A stretch of DNA of 64,000 nucleotides from Amycolatopsis mediterranei (GTDB lineage Bacteria > Actinomycetota > Actinomycetes > Mycobacteriales > Pseudonocardiaceae): NCBI RefSeq assembly GCF_026017845.1, contig NZ_CP100416.1, forward strand, positions 1,113,833 through 1,177,832. Reading direction: 5' to 3'. The position numbers were made by a program, and so were the translations under genes. Numbering within the stretch: the stretch's first letter is position 1; every line of letters starts with the position of its first letter. Of the stretch, positions 48,584 through 58,250 are shown in pieces. The notes below the pieces were generated by a model. The model was not told the origin of the DNA. It worked only from the letters and a program-made list of their open reading frames with translations, and made no database searches.

Positions 48584-50632
48584 ATGACGCAGGTCGAAAC
48601 CCACTGCCCGTACTGCGCGCTGCAGTGCGGGATGAGCCTCGAGGGCACCCGCGTCACGCCGCGCGACTTCCCGGTCAACGCCGGCGGGCTGTGCCAGAAG
48701 GGCTGGACCTCCGGCAGCCTCCTCACGAGCCCGAGGCGGCTGACCACCCCGATGCTGCGCGTGAACGGCGCGCTCGAGCCGGTCAGCTGGGACTTCGCCC
48801 TCGACCACGTCGCCCGGAAACTCGCCGAAATCCAGGGTGAACACGGCCCGGACGGCGTCGCGATCTTCGGCGGCGGCGGGCTGACCAACGAAAAGGCCTA
48901 CCTGCTCGGCAAGTTCGCCCGCGTCGCGCTCGGCACCTCGCAGATCGACTACAACGGCCGGTTCTGCATGTCCTCGGCCGCTGCCGCCGGGATCAAGGCC
49001 TTCGGGGCCGACCGCGGGATGCCGTTCCCCGTCACGGATCTGAAGAACGCCGACGTCGTGCTGCTCGCCGGGGCGAACCCGGCCGAGACGATGCCGCCGT
49101 TCACCCAGCACCTGCGCGGCACCGACCTGATCGTCGTCGACCCGCGGCGCACCCCGACCGCCGAGCTGGCCAGTCTCCACCTCGCGCCCGCACCCGGCAC
49201 GGATCTCGCGCTGGCCCTGGGCATCCTGCACGCCGTCGTCGAAAGCGGCCACCTCGACCGGTCCTATGTGGACGACCGGACGAGCGGGTTCGCCGAGATG
49301 TGGCGGATCGCCGCGAGCTGGTGGCCGGAGCGCGCCGAGCGCGTCACCGGCGTCTCGGCCGCCGACATGCGCCTCGCCGCGGAAAAACTCGCTGCCGCGC
49401 GCAACGCCTACGTCCTCACCGCCCGGGGTACCGAGCAGCACGCCACCGGCACCGCGACCGTCGGCGCCTGGATCAACCTCGCGCTGAGCCTCGGCCTGCC
49501 CGGGCGGCCGGGCTCTGGTTACGGCTGCCTCACCGGCCAGGGCAACGGCCAGGGCGGGCGTGAGCACGGCCAGAAGGCCGACCAGCTGCCCGGCTACCGC
49601 AAGCTCGACGACCCGGCCGCGCGCGAGTACGTCGCGAGCGTGTGGGGCGTCGACGCGGACAGCCTGCCCGGCCCCGGCCGTTCGGCCACCGAACTGCTCG
49701 AAGCGCTCGGCCAGGAGAACGGCCCGAAGGCACTGATGGTGTTCGGCAGCAACGTGGTCGTCTCGGCGCCGCGCTCGCAGCGAGTCCAAGATCGACTGTC
49801 CGGACTGGACTTCCTGGTCGTCGCCGACTTCGTGCTGTCGGAGACCGCGGCGCTCGCCGACGTCGTCCTGCCGGTGACCCAGTGGGCCGAAGAGGACGGC
49901 ACGCTCACCAATCTCGAAGGCCGGGTCCTGCTGCGGCGCAAGGCGTTGACGCCGCCGCCGGGCGTCCGGTCCGACCTGGACGTCCTCAACGGACTGGCGC
50001 TCCGGCTGGGGCAGCCGGAAAACCGGTTTCCGGCCGACGCCGAGACGGTGTTCGAGGAGCTGCGGATCGCGTCGAAGGGCGGCATCGCCGACTACTCCGG
50101 CGTCAGTTACGACCGGCTGCGCGCGGGCGAGGCCCTGCACTGGCCGGTCCCGGCGGACGACCACCCCGGCACGCCGCGGATGTTCCTGGAATCCTTCGCC
50201 CACCCGGACGGCCGCGCGCGGTTCGTGCCGGTCGAGCACACCGGCCCGGCCGAGCTGCCCGACGACGAGTTCCCGTTGCAGGCCACCACCGGCCGCGTGC
50301 TGCAGCACTACCAGTCCGGCGCGCAGACGCGGCTGATCGGCGAGCTGAACGACGTCGTGCCCGAGGTGTTCGTCGAGGTCCACCCGGACACCGCCAAGCG
50401 TGCCGGGCTGGAGGAAGGCGACCGGGCCGTGGTCCGGTCCCGCCGCGGCGAAACGGTGGCGCGCGTCCGGTTCACGCAGTCCTTGAAGCCCGACCTGATC
50501 TTCCTCCCGTTCCACTTCCCCGGTGAGCAGCGCGCCAACCTGTTCACCAACCCGGCGCTCGACCCGGTCTCCCGGATGCCGGAGTTCAAGGTGTGTGCCG
50601 TTTCCCTGTCTACTGTGGATGGTGCCGCATGA
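48584..50632 (+). CDS. nasA: Assimilatory nitrate reductase, catalytic molybdopterin subunit
   Basis: A 682-residue Mo-bisMGD enzyme that reduces nitrate to nitrite in the cytosol. The N-terminal 4Fe-4S site is Cys8, Cys11, Cys15 and Cys37 (CPYCALQC...GLCQKG). The Mo-ligand loop is YNGRFCMSSAAAAG, and a C-terminal MopB-binding domain (about 560-680) is present. There is no C-terminal BFD domain as in Klebsiella NasA; that domain is on the next protein instead. No twin-arginine signal is visible. ATG 48584 follows gaggaggtgcccg. The next gene overlaps by four bases. Confidence 0.9.
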   Translation: MTQVETHCPYCALQCGMSLEGTRVTPRDFPVNAGGLCQKGWTSGSLLTSPRRLTTPMLRVNGALEPVSWDFALDHVARKLAEIQGEHGPDGVAIFGGGGLTNEKAYLLGKFARVALGTSQIDYNGRFCMSSAAAAGIKAFGADRGMPFPVTDLKNADVVLLAGANPAETMPPFTQHLRGTDLIVVDPRRTPTAELASLHLAPAPGTDLALALGILHAVVESGHLDRSYVDDRTSGFAEMWRIAASWWPERAERVTGVSAADMRLAAEKLAAARNAYVLTARGTEQHATGTATVGAWINLALSLGLPGRPGSGYGCLTGQGNGQGGREHGQKADQLPGYRKLDDPAAREYVASVWGVDADSLPGPGRSATELLEALGQENGPKALMVFGSNVVVSAPRSQRVQDRLSGLDFLVVADFVLSETAALADVVLPVTQWAEEDGTLTNLEGRVLLRRKALTPPPGVRSDLDVLNGLALRLGQPENRFPADAETVFEELRIASKGGIADYSGVSYDRLRAGEALHWPVPADDHPGTPRMFLESFAHPDGRARFVPVEHTGPAELPDDEFPLQATTGRVLQHYQSGAQTRLIGELNDVVPEVFVEVHPDTAKRAGLEEGDRAVVRSRRGETVARVRFTQSLKPDLIFLPFHFPGEQRANLFTNPALDPVSRMPEFKVCAVSLSTVDGAA

Positions 50633-52056
50633 GCCCCCGTGAAGTCGTCATCGTCGGGTACGGCATGGCCGGCGCCCGGCTGGCCGACGAGATCCGCCGT
50701 CGCGACCCGATCGCCGAGCGGGTCCGGCTGACCGTGCTCGGCGCGGAGAAGCACGCGGCCTACAACCGGGTGCTGCTGTCCGCCGTCGTCGCGGGCGGGA
50801 TGAGCGCCGAAAGCGTGCGCCTGCACGACGACGAGTGGGCTCAGCGCCACAACATCGACCTGCGGCTCGGCGTGGACGTCGCCCGCATCGACCGCGAGAA
50901 GCGCTGTGTCGAGCTGGCCGACGGTTCCTCGATCGACTACGACGCGCTCGTCCTCGCCACCGGCGCGAACCCGTGGATCCCGCCGGTGGAGGGCCTCGAA
51001 GCCGGGCCGGGTGTGGTCGCCTTCCGCAGCCTCGACGACTGCGCCAAGATCCTCGACGCGGCTCGCTTCGGCGCGCCGGTCGCGGTGCTCGGCGGCGGCC
51101 TGCTCGGCCTCGAAGCCGCCCGCGGCCTGGCCGGGCGCGGCAACCAGGTGACCGTCGTGCACCCGCTGGGGCACGTCATGGAACGCCAACTCGACCCGGC
51201 CGCCGGGCACGTGCTGGCCCGCCAGCTCACCGACATGGGCGTGACGTTCAAGTTCGGCGCCACCGCCGCCCGCTACCTGCCCGGCGACGGGCTCAAGCTC
51301 GACGACGGCAGCCTCGTCCCGGCCGACCTGGTCGTGGTCGCCGCCGGCGTCCGCGCCGAGACGAGCCTGGCCGTCGAGGCCGGCCTCGACGTGGACCTGG
51401 GAATCCTGGTCGACGACACCCTGCGCACCAGCGACGGCCGCATCCACGCTCTCGGCGACTGCGCCCGCCACCCCGGCGCCCCGGCCGGGCTGATCCAGCC
51501 CGCGTGGGAGCAGGCGTCGGTGCTGGCCGACGTCCTGACCGGCACGAACGCGGCCGCCCGCTACCGCGGCACGACCGCCGTCACCCGGCTCAAGGCCCGC
51601 GGCATCGACCTCGCCGCCTTGGGTGAGACGCAGCTCGACGCCGGTAACCCGGACGTCGAGGTGCTGACGTTCAACGACCCCACCGGCGGCCGGTACGGCA
51701 AGCTCGTCGTCCGCGAAAACCGCGTCACCGGGGCGATCCTGCTCGGCCTGCCCGACGCGGCCGCGACGATCACCCAGTTCCACGACCGCGGCACGCTGCT
51801 GCCCGAGGACCGGCTCGGCGTCCTGCTGGGCCGCGCGCTGCCCACCGGCGCGACCCCGGCGGCCAGCCCGGCCGACCTGCCCGCCGCGGCCGTGATCTGC
51901 CGCTGCAACAACGTCACCAAGGGCCGGCTCATCGAGGCCTGGAAGGCCGGGGCGACCGACACCCCCGCACTGGCGCGGGCCACGCGGGCCACGACGGGAT
52001 GCGGCGGGTGTTCCGACACCGTCGGCGGCATCGCCAACTGGCTCGCCGCGCAATGA
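50629..52056 (+). CDS. FAD/NAD(P)H oxidoreductase with BFD [2Fe-2S] domain, nitrate reductase electron donor
   Basis: A 475-residue flavoprotein. The FAD-binding loop is VVIVGYGMAGARLADEI, the NAD loop VAVLGGGLLGLEAARGL, and the middle has the LGDCARHPG motif. The C-terminus carries a BFD-type [2Fe-2S] site (CRCNN...GCGGC). It resembles the N-terminal half of NirB. It most likely passes electrons from NAD(P)H to the nitrate reductase. ATG 50629 overlaps the nasA stop, and its own stop overlaps an ATG of the narK frame. Confidence 0.85.
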   Translation: MSPREVVIVGYGMAGARLADEIRRRDPIAERVRLTVLGAEKHAAYNRVLLSAVVAGGMSAESVRLHDDEWAQRHNIDLRLGVDVARIDREKRCVELADGSSIDYDALVLATGANPWIPPVEGLEAGPGVVAFRSLDDCAKILDAARFGAPVAVLGGGLLGLEAARGLAGRGNQVTVVHPLGHVMERQLDPAAGHVLARQLTDMGVTFKFGATAARYLPGDGLKLDDGSLVPADLVVVAAGVRAETSLAVEAGLDVDLGILVDDTLRTSDGRIHALGDCARHPGAPAGLIQPAWEQASVLADVLTGTNAAARYRGTTAVTRLKARGIDLAALGETQLDAGNPDVEVLTFNDPTGGRYGKLVVRENRVTGAILLGLPDAAATITQFHDRGTLLPEDRLGVLLGRALPTGATPAASPADLPAAAVICRCNNVTKGRLIEAWKAGATDTPALARATRATTGCGGCSDTVGGIANWLAAQ

Positions 52057-52085
52057 CCACGAACCGCCGCACGAAGGAGAACGCC

Positions 52086-53444
52086 GTGGCCCACCAAGGT
52101 AAGCACTGGATCGAGCACTGGGAACCGGAGAACGAGGAGTTCTGGGAGTCCACGGGCAAGAAGATCGCCCGCCGCAACCTGTGGTTCTCGGTCTTCGCCG
52201 AGCACATCGGCTTCTCCGTCTGGACCCTGTGGTCGGTCATCGTCCTGTTCATGGGCAAGAACTACGGCTTCTCCGCCGCCGACAAGTTCCTCCTGGTCTC
52301 GACGCCGACGCTGATCGGCGGCCTGATGCGGCTGCCCTACACGTTCGCCGTGGCGAAGTTCGGCGGCCGCAACTGGACGGTCGTGTCCGCCGCGCTGCTG
52401 CTGATCCCGACCATCCTGGCCGCGATCGTGCTGCACCCCGGGACGTCACTCGGCACGTTCCTGCTGGTCGCGGCCCTCGGCGGTGTCGGCGGCGGCAACT
52501 TCGCCTCCTCGATGACGAACATCAACACCTTCTACCCGGAGAAGCACAAGGGCTGGGCGCTGGGCCTCAACGCCGGTGGCGGCAACCTCGGCGTCGCGGC
52601 CATCCAGCTGATCGGCCTGCTGGTGATCGGCACGGCGGGGGCGACCGCACCGCGGATCGTGCTCTACGTCTACATCCCGCTCATCGTCGTCGCCGCGGTG
52701 TGCGCGTACTTCTACATGGACAACCTCGCCACCGTGAAGGGCGACACGAAGGCGATGCGCGAGGTCGTCAAGGATCCGCACGCGTGGGTGATGTCGTTCC
52801 TCTACGTCGGCACGTTCGGCTCGTTCATCGGCTACAGCTTCGCCTTCGGCCTGGTGCTGCAGAACCAGTTCGGCCGCACCCCGCTGCAGGCGGCCGCGGT
52901 GACGTTCCTCGGCCCGTTGCTCGGCTCGCTCTCGCGCCCGACCGGCGGCTGGTTGGCCGACCGGATCGGCGGCGGCAAGATCACCTTCTTCACGTTCATC
53001 GGGATGGCGCTGGCCACGGTCGTCCTGATCCTCGCCTCGACGTCGAAGTCCCTGGCGCTGTTCACGATCGCCTTCATCGTGCTGTTCGTGCTCACCGGCA
53101 TCGGCAACGGCTCGACGTACAAGATGATCCCGGCGATCTTCCGCGCCAAGGCGAAGGTGGCGATCGCGAACGGCGCCGAAGAGGCGGCCGAGCTGCTCAA
53201 GGCGCGACGCCTCTCCGGTGCGTTGATCGGCTTGGCCGGCGCGATCGGCGCCGAGGGTGGCCTGTTCATCAACCTCGCGTTCCGGCAGTCGTTCGCCGAC
53301 GCCAAGAGCGGGGTGCCCGCCTTCATCGGATTCCTGGTCTTCTACGGGCTCTGCTTCGCCGTCACCTGGGCGGTTTACCTGCGCAAGCCCGCCGAACAGC
53401 CCACGAGTGAGCGCGGTCTGGCGCTCGCGGGAGCGGAGGTCTGA
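52086..53444 (+). CDS. narK: NarK/NasA-type MFS nitrate/nitrite transporter
   Basis: A 452-residue transporter with 12 helices. The nitrate signature appears in GGVGGGNFASSMTNINTFYPEKHKGWALGLNAGGGNLG and again in the second half (GIGNGSTYKMIPAIF), with an Arg in each half as in NarK (GGLMRLPYTF, GSLSRPTGGW). It imports nitrate, possibly exchanging nitrite. GTG 52086 follows aaggag by six bases; the overlapping ATG 52053 is an alternative. nirB begins two bases after the stop codon at 53442-53444. Confidence 0.88.
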   Translation: MAHQGKHWIEHWEPENEEFWESTGKKIARRNLWFSVFAEHIGFSVWTLWSVIVLFMGKNYGFSAADKFLLVSTPTLIGGLMRLPYTFAVAKFGGRNWTVVSAALLLIPTILAAIVLHPGTSLGTFLLVAALGGVGGGNFASSMTNINTFYPEKHKGWALGLNAGGGNLGVAAIQLIGLLVIGTAGATAPRIVLYVYIPLIVVAAVCAYFYMDNLATVKGDTKAMREVVKDPHAWVMSFLYVGTFGSFIGYSFAFGLVLQNQFGRTPLQAAAVTFLGPLLGSLSRPTGGWLADRIGGGKITFFTFIGMALATVVLILASTSKSLALFTIAFIVLFVLTGIGNGSTYKMIPAIFRAKAKVAIANGAEEAAELLKARRLSGALIGLAGAIGAEGGLFINLAFRQSFADAKSGVPAFIGFLVFYGLCFAVTWAVYLRKPAEQPTSERGLALAGAEV

Positions 53445-53445
53445 G

Positions 53446-55968
53446 ATGCCCACCTTGGTCGTCGCCGGACACGGCATGGTCGCCCACCGGCTCGTGGAGG
53501 CGGTGCGCGCGGAAGACCCTTCCGGTAACTGGCACATCGTCGTCCTGTCCGAGGAGCCGCGCCCGGCGTACGACCGGGTGGCGCTCACGTCCTACGTGGA
53601 CACCTGGGACCCGGCCACGCTGGCCCTGCCCGGTTCGGACTACGCGGGCGACGAGCACGTCGACCTGCGGCTCGGCGAGCCGGCCGTATCGGTCGACCGG
53701 GACGCCCGCACGGTCACCACGGCGTCCGGCGCGGTCGTCGCGTACGACGCTCTGGTGCTGGCCACCGGCTCGCGGCCGTTCGTGCCGCCGGTGCCCGGGC
53801 ACGACCTGGACGGCTGTTTCGTCTACCGGACCATCGAAGACCTCGACGCGATCCGCGCGGCCGCGGTCGACAAGCCGGGCCGCGGCCGGCGCTCGGCCGT
53901 CGTCATCGGCGGTGGCCTGCTCGGCCTGGAGGCCGCGAAGGCGTTGCGGGACATGGGCTTGTCCCCGCACGTCGTCGAGATGGCGCCGCGGCTGATGCCG
54001 CTGCAGGTCGACGAGGGCGGCGGGTCGATGCTCCGCCGGATGATCACGGCGCTGGACGTCACCGTCCACACGGGAACGTCCACCGACGCCATCGAGGCCG
54101 ACGGCTCGCGGCTGCTGGCCAAGCTGGGCAACGGCACCGAACTCGACGTCGACCTCGTCGTGTTCTCCGCCGGCGTCCGGCCGCGCGACGACCTCGCCCG
54201 GCAGTCCGGCCTGGAGCTGGGCCCGCGCGGTGGCGTGCTGACCGACGCGTCCTGCCGCACCGGCGACCCGGCGATCTACGCGATCGGCGAGTGCGCCGCG
54301 GTCGAGGGCAAGGTGTACGGCATCGTGGCGCCCGGTTACGCGATGGCGGAGATCGTCGCCGCGCAGCTCACCGGCGGTGCCGGGACGTTCCCGGAGCCGG
54401 ACACGTCCACGAAGCTGAAGCTGATGGGCGTCGACGTCGCTTCCTTCGGCGACGCGCACGCGAAGACCGAGGGCGCGTTGGAAGTCGCCGTCAACGACGC
54501 GGTCGCCGGGACGTACAAGAAGCTCGTGGTCACCGACGACGGCAAGACGCTGCTCGGCGGCGTGCTCGTCGGCGACGCCACCGAGTACAACACCCTCCGC
54601 GCGCTGGTCGGGCGGCCGCTGCCGGCCGAGCCGGGCGCGATCCTCGCCCCGGCGGGCGGCGGCGCCGCGGTCGGCGTCGACGCGCTGCCCGACGCGGCGC
54701 AGATCTGCTCGTGCAACGCGGTGTCCAAGGGCGCGATCACCCAGGCCATCCACGAGGACGGCTGCGACACCGTCCCGAAGCTGAAGGCGTGCACCCGGGC
54801 GGGCACCGCCTGCGGGTCGTGCGTCCCGCTGCTGGGCCGGCTGCTCAGCGCGGCCGGTGTCGAGCAGTCGAAGGCCGTCTGCGAGCACTTCCCGCAGTCG
54901 CGCGCCGAGCTGTTCGAGATCGTCCAGGCCACCCGGATCACGACGTTCAGCGAGCTGATCGGCCGGTACGGCTCGGGCAGCGGCTGCGCGATCTGCAAGC
55001 CCGCGGTGGCGTCCATCCTGGCCACCCTCGGCAACGGGCACGTGCTCGGCGGCGAGCAGATGACCCTGCAGGACACCAACGACCGGTACCTGGCGAACCT
55101 GCAGCGCAACGGCACGTACTCGGTCGTGCCGCGGATCCCCGGCGGCGAGATCACCCCGGACAAGCTGATCGTGATCGGTGAGGTGGCGCGCGACTTCGGC
55201 CTGTACACCAAGATCACCGGCGGCCAGCGGATCGACCTGTTCGGCGCGACGGTGGACCAGCTGCCGCTGATCTGGCGTCGGCTCGTGGACGCCGGGTTCG
55301 AGTCCGGGCACGCCTACGGCAAGGCGCTGCGCACGGTCAAGTCGTGCGTCGGGTCGACGTGGTGCCGCTACGGCGTCCAGGACAGCGTCGGGCTGGCGAT
55401 CGAGCTGGAGCTGCGCTACCGCGGCCTGCGCTCGCCGCACAAGCTCAAGTCGGCGGTTTCGGGCTGTGCCCGGGAGTGCGCCGAGGCGCGGAGCAAGGAC
55501 TTCGGCATCATCGCCACGGAGAACGGCTGGAACCTCTACGTCGGCGGCAACGGCGGCACCACCCCGCGCCACGCCGAGCTGCTGGTGTCCGATGTGGACA
55601 CCGAGACGCTGATCCGGACCATCGACCGGTTCCTCATGTTCTACGTGCGCACCGCCGACCGGCTGCAGCGGACCGCGCCCTGGATCGAGGAGCTGGACGG
55701 CGGCCTCGACCACCTGCGCGCGGTGATCGTCGACGACTCCCTCGGCATCTGCGAGGACCTCGACGCGGCGATGGCCAAGCACGTCGACAACTACGCCGAC
55801 GAGTGGAAGGGCGTCCTGGAGGACCCGGAGAAGCTGGCCCGGTTCACCTCCTTCGTCAACGCGCCGGGCGCGCCCGACCCGGCCATCTCGTTCCGCGAGG
55901 AGCGGCAGCAGAAAGTGCCCGTCATGCTGGGAGTTCCGGGCTTTTCGAACAGCGAGGTGCGGCGATGA
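53446..55968 (+). CDS. nirB: Nitrite reductase [NAD(P)H], large subunit NirB
   Basis: An 840-residue cytosolic enzyme that reduces nitrite to ammonium with six electrons. Order of parts: FAD/NAD domains (about 1-400; VIGGGLLGLEAAKAL), a BFD [2Fe-2S] domain (about 420-480; CSCNAVSKG...CGSC), then the sirohaem domain (about 540-800) with the cluster ligands CVGSTWCRYG and GCAREC. A second Cys pair (GSGCAIC) lies between. ATG 53446 is preceded by ggagcggagg. nirD overlaps its stop by four bases. Confidence 0.94.
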   Translation: MPTLVVAGHGMVAHRLVEAVRAEDPSGNWHIVVLSEEPRPAYDRVALTSYVDTWDPATLALPGSDYAGDEHVDLRLGEPAVSVDRDARTVTTASGAVVAYDALVLATGSRPFVPPVPGHDLDGCFVYRTIEDLDAIRAAAVDKPGRGRRSAVVIGGGLLGLEAAKALRDMGLSPHVVEMAPRLMPLQVDEGGGSMLRRMITALDVTVHTGTSTDAIEADGSRLLAKLGNGTELDVDLVVFSAGVRPRDDLARQSGLELGPRGGVLTDASCRTGDPAIYAIGECAAVEGKVYGIVAPGYAMAEIVAAQLTGGAGTFPEPDTSTKLKLMGVDVASFGDAHAKTEGALEVAVNDAVAGTYKKLVVTDDGKTLLGGVLVGDATEYNTLRALVGRPLPAEPGAILAPAGGGAAVGVDALPDAAQICSCNAVSKGAITQAIHEDGCDTVPKLKACTRAGTACGSCVPLLGRLLSAAGVEQSKAVCEHFPQSRAELFEIVQATRITTFSELIGRYGSGSGCAICKPAVASILATLGNGHVLGGEQMTLQDTNDRYLANLQRNGTYSVVPRIPGGEITPDKLIVIGEVARDFGLYTKITGGQRIDLFGATVDQLPLIWRRLVDAGFESGHAYGKALRTVKSCVGSTWCRYGVQDSVGLAIELELRYRGLRSPHKLKSAVSGCARECAEARSKDFGIIATENGWNLYVGGNGGTTPRHAELLVSDVDTETLIRTIDRFLMFYVRTADRLQRTAPWIEELDGGLDHLRAVIVDDSLGICEDLDAAMAKHVDNYADEWKGVLEDPEKLARFTSFVNAPGAPDPAISFREERQQKVPVMLGVPGFSNSEVRR

Positions 55969-56306
55969 CCACGTCGATCGAACGAACCTGGACGGCGGTG
56001 TGCGCGGCGGAGGTCGTGCCGGAGTACTCGGGGGTCGCCGCGCTGCTGGACGGCGTCCAGGTGGCGATCTTCCGGCTGCCCGGCGACCGGTGGTACGCAC
56101 TGTCCAACTGGGACCCGTGCAGCGGCGCGGCGGTGCTCTCGCGCGGCATCGTCGGCGACGCGGACGGCGTGCCGGTGGTCGCTTCGCCGGTCTACAAGGA
56201 GCGGTTCGCCCTCGACAGCGGGCAGTGCCTGGACGCTGCGGACGTTTCGGTGCCGGTGTACGAGGTGCGGGTGCGGGAAGGCGTCGTCGAAGTGGAGAGC
56301 CCGTGA
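55965..56306 (+). CDS. nirD: Nitrite reductase small subunit NirD
   Basis: A 113-residue Rieske-fold subunit without the Rieske ligands: the loop reads SNWDPCSGAAVLSRG, so it holds no [2Fe-2S] cluster, as usual for NirD. It stabilises or activates NirB. ATG 55965 overlaps nirB (ATGA), and its stop overlaps the regulator start as GTGA. Confidence 0.92.
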   Translation: MTTSIERTWTAVCAAEVVPEYSGVAALLDGVQVAIFRLPGDRWYALSNWDPCSGAAVLSRGIVGDADGVPVVASPVYKERFALDSGQCLDAADVSVPVYEVRVREGVVEVESP

Positions 56307-57406
56307 GCGATGTGCTCCCACTGGCCGGTTTCGTGATCGGCATCACCGCGGCGCGCCGGGCTGACGAGCTCGGCGCGCTGCTGGTGCGCAAGGGGGCGAG
56401 CGTCCGCTACGGCCCGGCGATCCGGATCGTGCCGCTGACGGACGACACCGAGCTGCACGCGGCGACGTCGAGGCTGCTGGAAGCGCCGGTGGACGCGGTG
56501 GTGGCGACGACGGGCATCGGTTTCCGTGGCTGGCTCGAAGCGGCCGAGGGGTGGGGGCTGGGGGATTCCCTGCTCGAGCGGCTGTCTTCGGCGTCGCTGC
56601 TGGCCCGCGGGCCGAAGGTGACCGGTGCGTTGCGGGCGGCCGGGCTTTCGGAGTCGTATTCGCCCGCCTCGGAAAGCAACGCCGAGCTGCTGCAGCACCT
56701 GCTCTCGTCGGGCGTCGACGGGCTGCGGATCGCGGTCCAGCTGCACGGCGAGCCGTTGCCGTACTTCGTGGACACGCTGCGGGCGTCCGGGGCGGAGGTC
56801 ATCGAGATCCCGGTGTACCGCTGGGTCGGCCCGGTCGACCCGGGCCCGGTGGACCGGCTCCTGGACGGCGTCCTGGACGGCTCGATCCACGCGCTGCCGT
56901 TCACGAGCGCCCCGGCGGCGGCGTCGCTCATCGCCCTGGCCCGGCGCACGGGCCGGCTGCCGGGGCTCGTTTCGGCGCTGTCCGGCCCGGTGGTGGCGGC
57001 GTGCGTCGGCCCGATCACGGCTGGACCGTTGGCCGCTTTGGGGGTGCCGACGGTCCAGCCGCACCGCGCCCGCATCGGCGCGCTGGCCCGGACGGTGGCG
57101 GAGACCCTGGTGGCCCGTTCCCCGCGGTTGCGGGCGGGAGGTCACTCGATCGAGCTGCGCGGCCAGGCGGCCATCGTGGACGGCGAGTGGCGCGAAGTGG
57201 CCCCGGCACCGATGGCGCTGTTGCGGGCGCTGGCGGCGTCGCCGGGGCGGGTGGTGTCCCGGCGTGAGCTGATCTCGGCGCTGCCGGGAGGCGGCGAGGA
57301 GCACGCGGTCGAGACGGCGATCGGGCGGCTGCGGACGGCGCTGGGGGGCGGGAAGGTCGTCCAGACGGTGGTGAAGCGCGGATATCGGCTGGCGGTCGAC
57401 GCCTGA
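56303..57406 (+). CDS. nnaR: NnaR-type regulator: HemD-like domain fused to a winged helix
   Basis: A 367-residue protein with an N-terminal uroporphyrinogen-III-synthase-like domain (about 1-265) and a C-terminal OmpR/PhoB-type winged HTH (about 275-365; PAPMALLRALAASPGRVVSRRELISAL...VETAIGRLRTALGG...VKRGYRL). In Streptomyces the same architecture (NnaR) is a nitrate/nitrite-assimilation activator working with GlnR. The GTG start overlaps nirD, so it is the last gene of the nitrate operon and may regulate it. Whether it still makes uroporphyrinogen III, the sirohaem precursor, cannot be told. Confidence 0.82.
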   Translation: MSDVLPLAGFVIGITAARRADELGALLVRKGASVRYGPAIRIVPLTDDTELHAATSRLLEAPVDAVVATTGIGFRGWLEAAEGWGLGDSLLERLSSASLLARGPKVTGALRAAGLSESYSPASESNAELLQHLLSSGVDGLRIAVQLHGEPLPYFVDTLRASGAEVIEIPVYRWVGPVDPGPVDRLLDGVLDGSIHALPFTSAPAAASLIALARRTGRLPGLVSALSGPVVAACVGPITAGPLAALGVPTVQPHRARIGALARTVAETLVARSPRLRAGGHSIELRGQAAIVDGEWREVAPAPMALLRALAASPGRVVSRRELISALPGGGEEHAVETAIGRLRTALGGGKVVQTVVKRGYRLAVDA

Positions 57407-57498
57407 GGGTGTCAGCGGCCGTGTCAGGGCGGTGGCCTTCCGGTGTCAGCGCGCCCGGCGATGGTGGGTTCACACACCGAGCCACCAGGGAGAATTCG

Positions 57499-58161
57499 AT
57501 GCAGAAGTTCACCACCTCCGCCCCGATCGCCACCGTCCTCGACATCCCGGCCGGCCGCGTCCGGTTCGTTGCTTCCCTTCGTGACGACACCGTCGTTCAG
57601 GTTCTTCCCGCCGACCCGGCGAAGAGCCGCGACGTGAAGGCGGCTTCGCAGGCGTCAGTGTCGTTCGACGATGGCGTCCTGCGGATCTCGCTCGAGGCGA
57701 AGAACCAGTACTTCGGTCCGTCCGGTGCCGTCGACGTGACCGTTTCGCTGCCCGCCGGTTCGTCGGTCGAGGCCAAGGCCGCCAGCGTGGAGCTGCGGGG
57801 CGTCGGCCGCCTCGGCGACGTCACGGTCTCGGGCGCCCACGGCGAGGTGGTCTTCGACGAGGCCGCGAGCCTCCGCCTCACCGCCCACGCCGGCGACGTG
57901 TCGGTCGGCAAGCTGACCGGCCCCGCGGAGATCACCACCGGCAAGGGCGACATCCGCATCGCCGAGGCGGCGAGCGGCCACCTGGTCCTGAGCACCCAGG
58001 CCGGCAACATCACGATCGGCGCGGCTGCCGGTGTCTCGGCGTCCCTGGACGCGGGGACGACGTACGGCCGGATCCGCAACGCCCTCAAGAACGAGGGCAC
58101 GGCGGCCCTGACCGTCCAGGCGACCACGTCCTACGGCGACATCGACGCCCACAGCCTGTGA
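57499..58161 (+). CDS. DUF4097 (adhesin-like beta-helix) protein
   Basis: A 220-residue protein with repeated short strands (SVEAKAASVELRGVG, GAHGEVVFDEAASLRLTAHAGDVSV, GKGDIRIAEAASGHLVLSTQAGNITIG) that form a small beta-solenoid. There is no signal peptide or membrane segment, so it appears cytosolic. Function unknown. ATG 57499 is preceded by caccaggga. It follows nnaR by 92 bases and may have its own promoter. It ends at the palindrome 58175. Confidence 0.82.
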   Translation: MQKFTTSAPIATVLDIPAGRVRFVASLRDDTVVQVLPADPAKSRDVKAASQASVSFDDGVLRISLEAKNQYFGPSGAVDVTVSLPAGSSVEAKAASVELRGVGRLGDVTVSGAHGEVVFDEAASLRLTAHAGDVSVGKLTGPAEITTGKGDIRIAEAASGHLVLSTQAGNITIGAAAGVSASLDAGTTYGRIRNALKNEGTAALTVQATTSYGDIDAHSL

Positions 58162-58174
58162 GGCCGGGCGCCGA

Positions 58175-58231
58175 ACGCAGTGAATGACTCATTCCTGACG
58201 TCCGATGACAGGAATGAGTCATTCACTGCGT
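58175..58231. repeat. Long palindrome, copy 3 (23-bp perfect stem)
   Basis: ACGCAGTGAATGACTCATTC... (58175-58197) is perfectly complementary to 58209-58231 around an 11-base loop; the arms are identical to those of the 42952 copy, and the loops are similar (acgtccgatga and tcgtccgacgc). It lies between the stops of the convergent DUF4097 and AlkZ-like genes. Confidence 0.9.
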
Positions 58232-58250
58232 CGGAACCGGCGGGCGGTGG

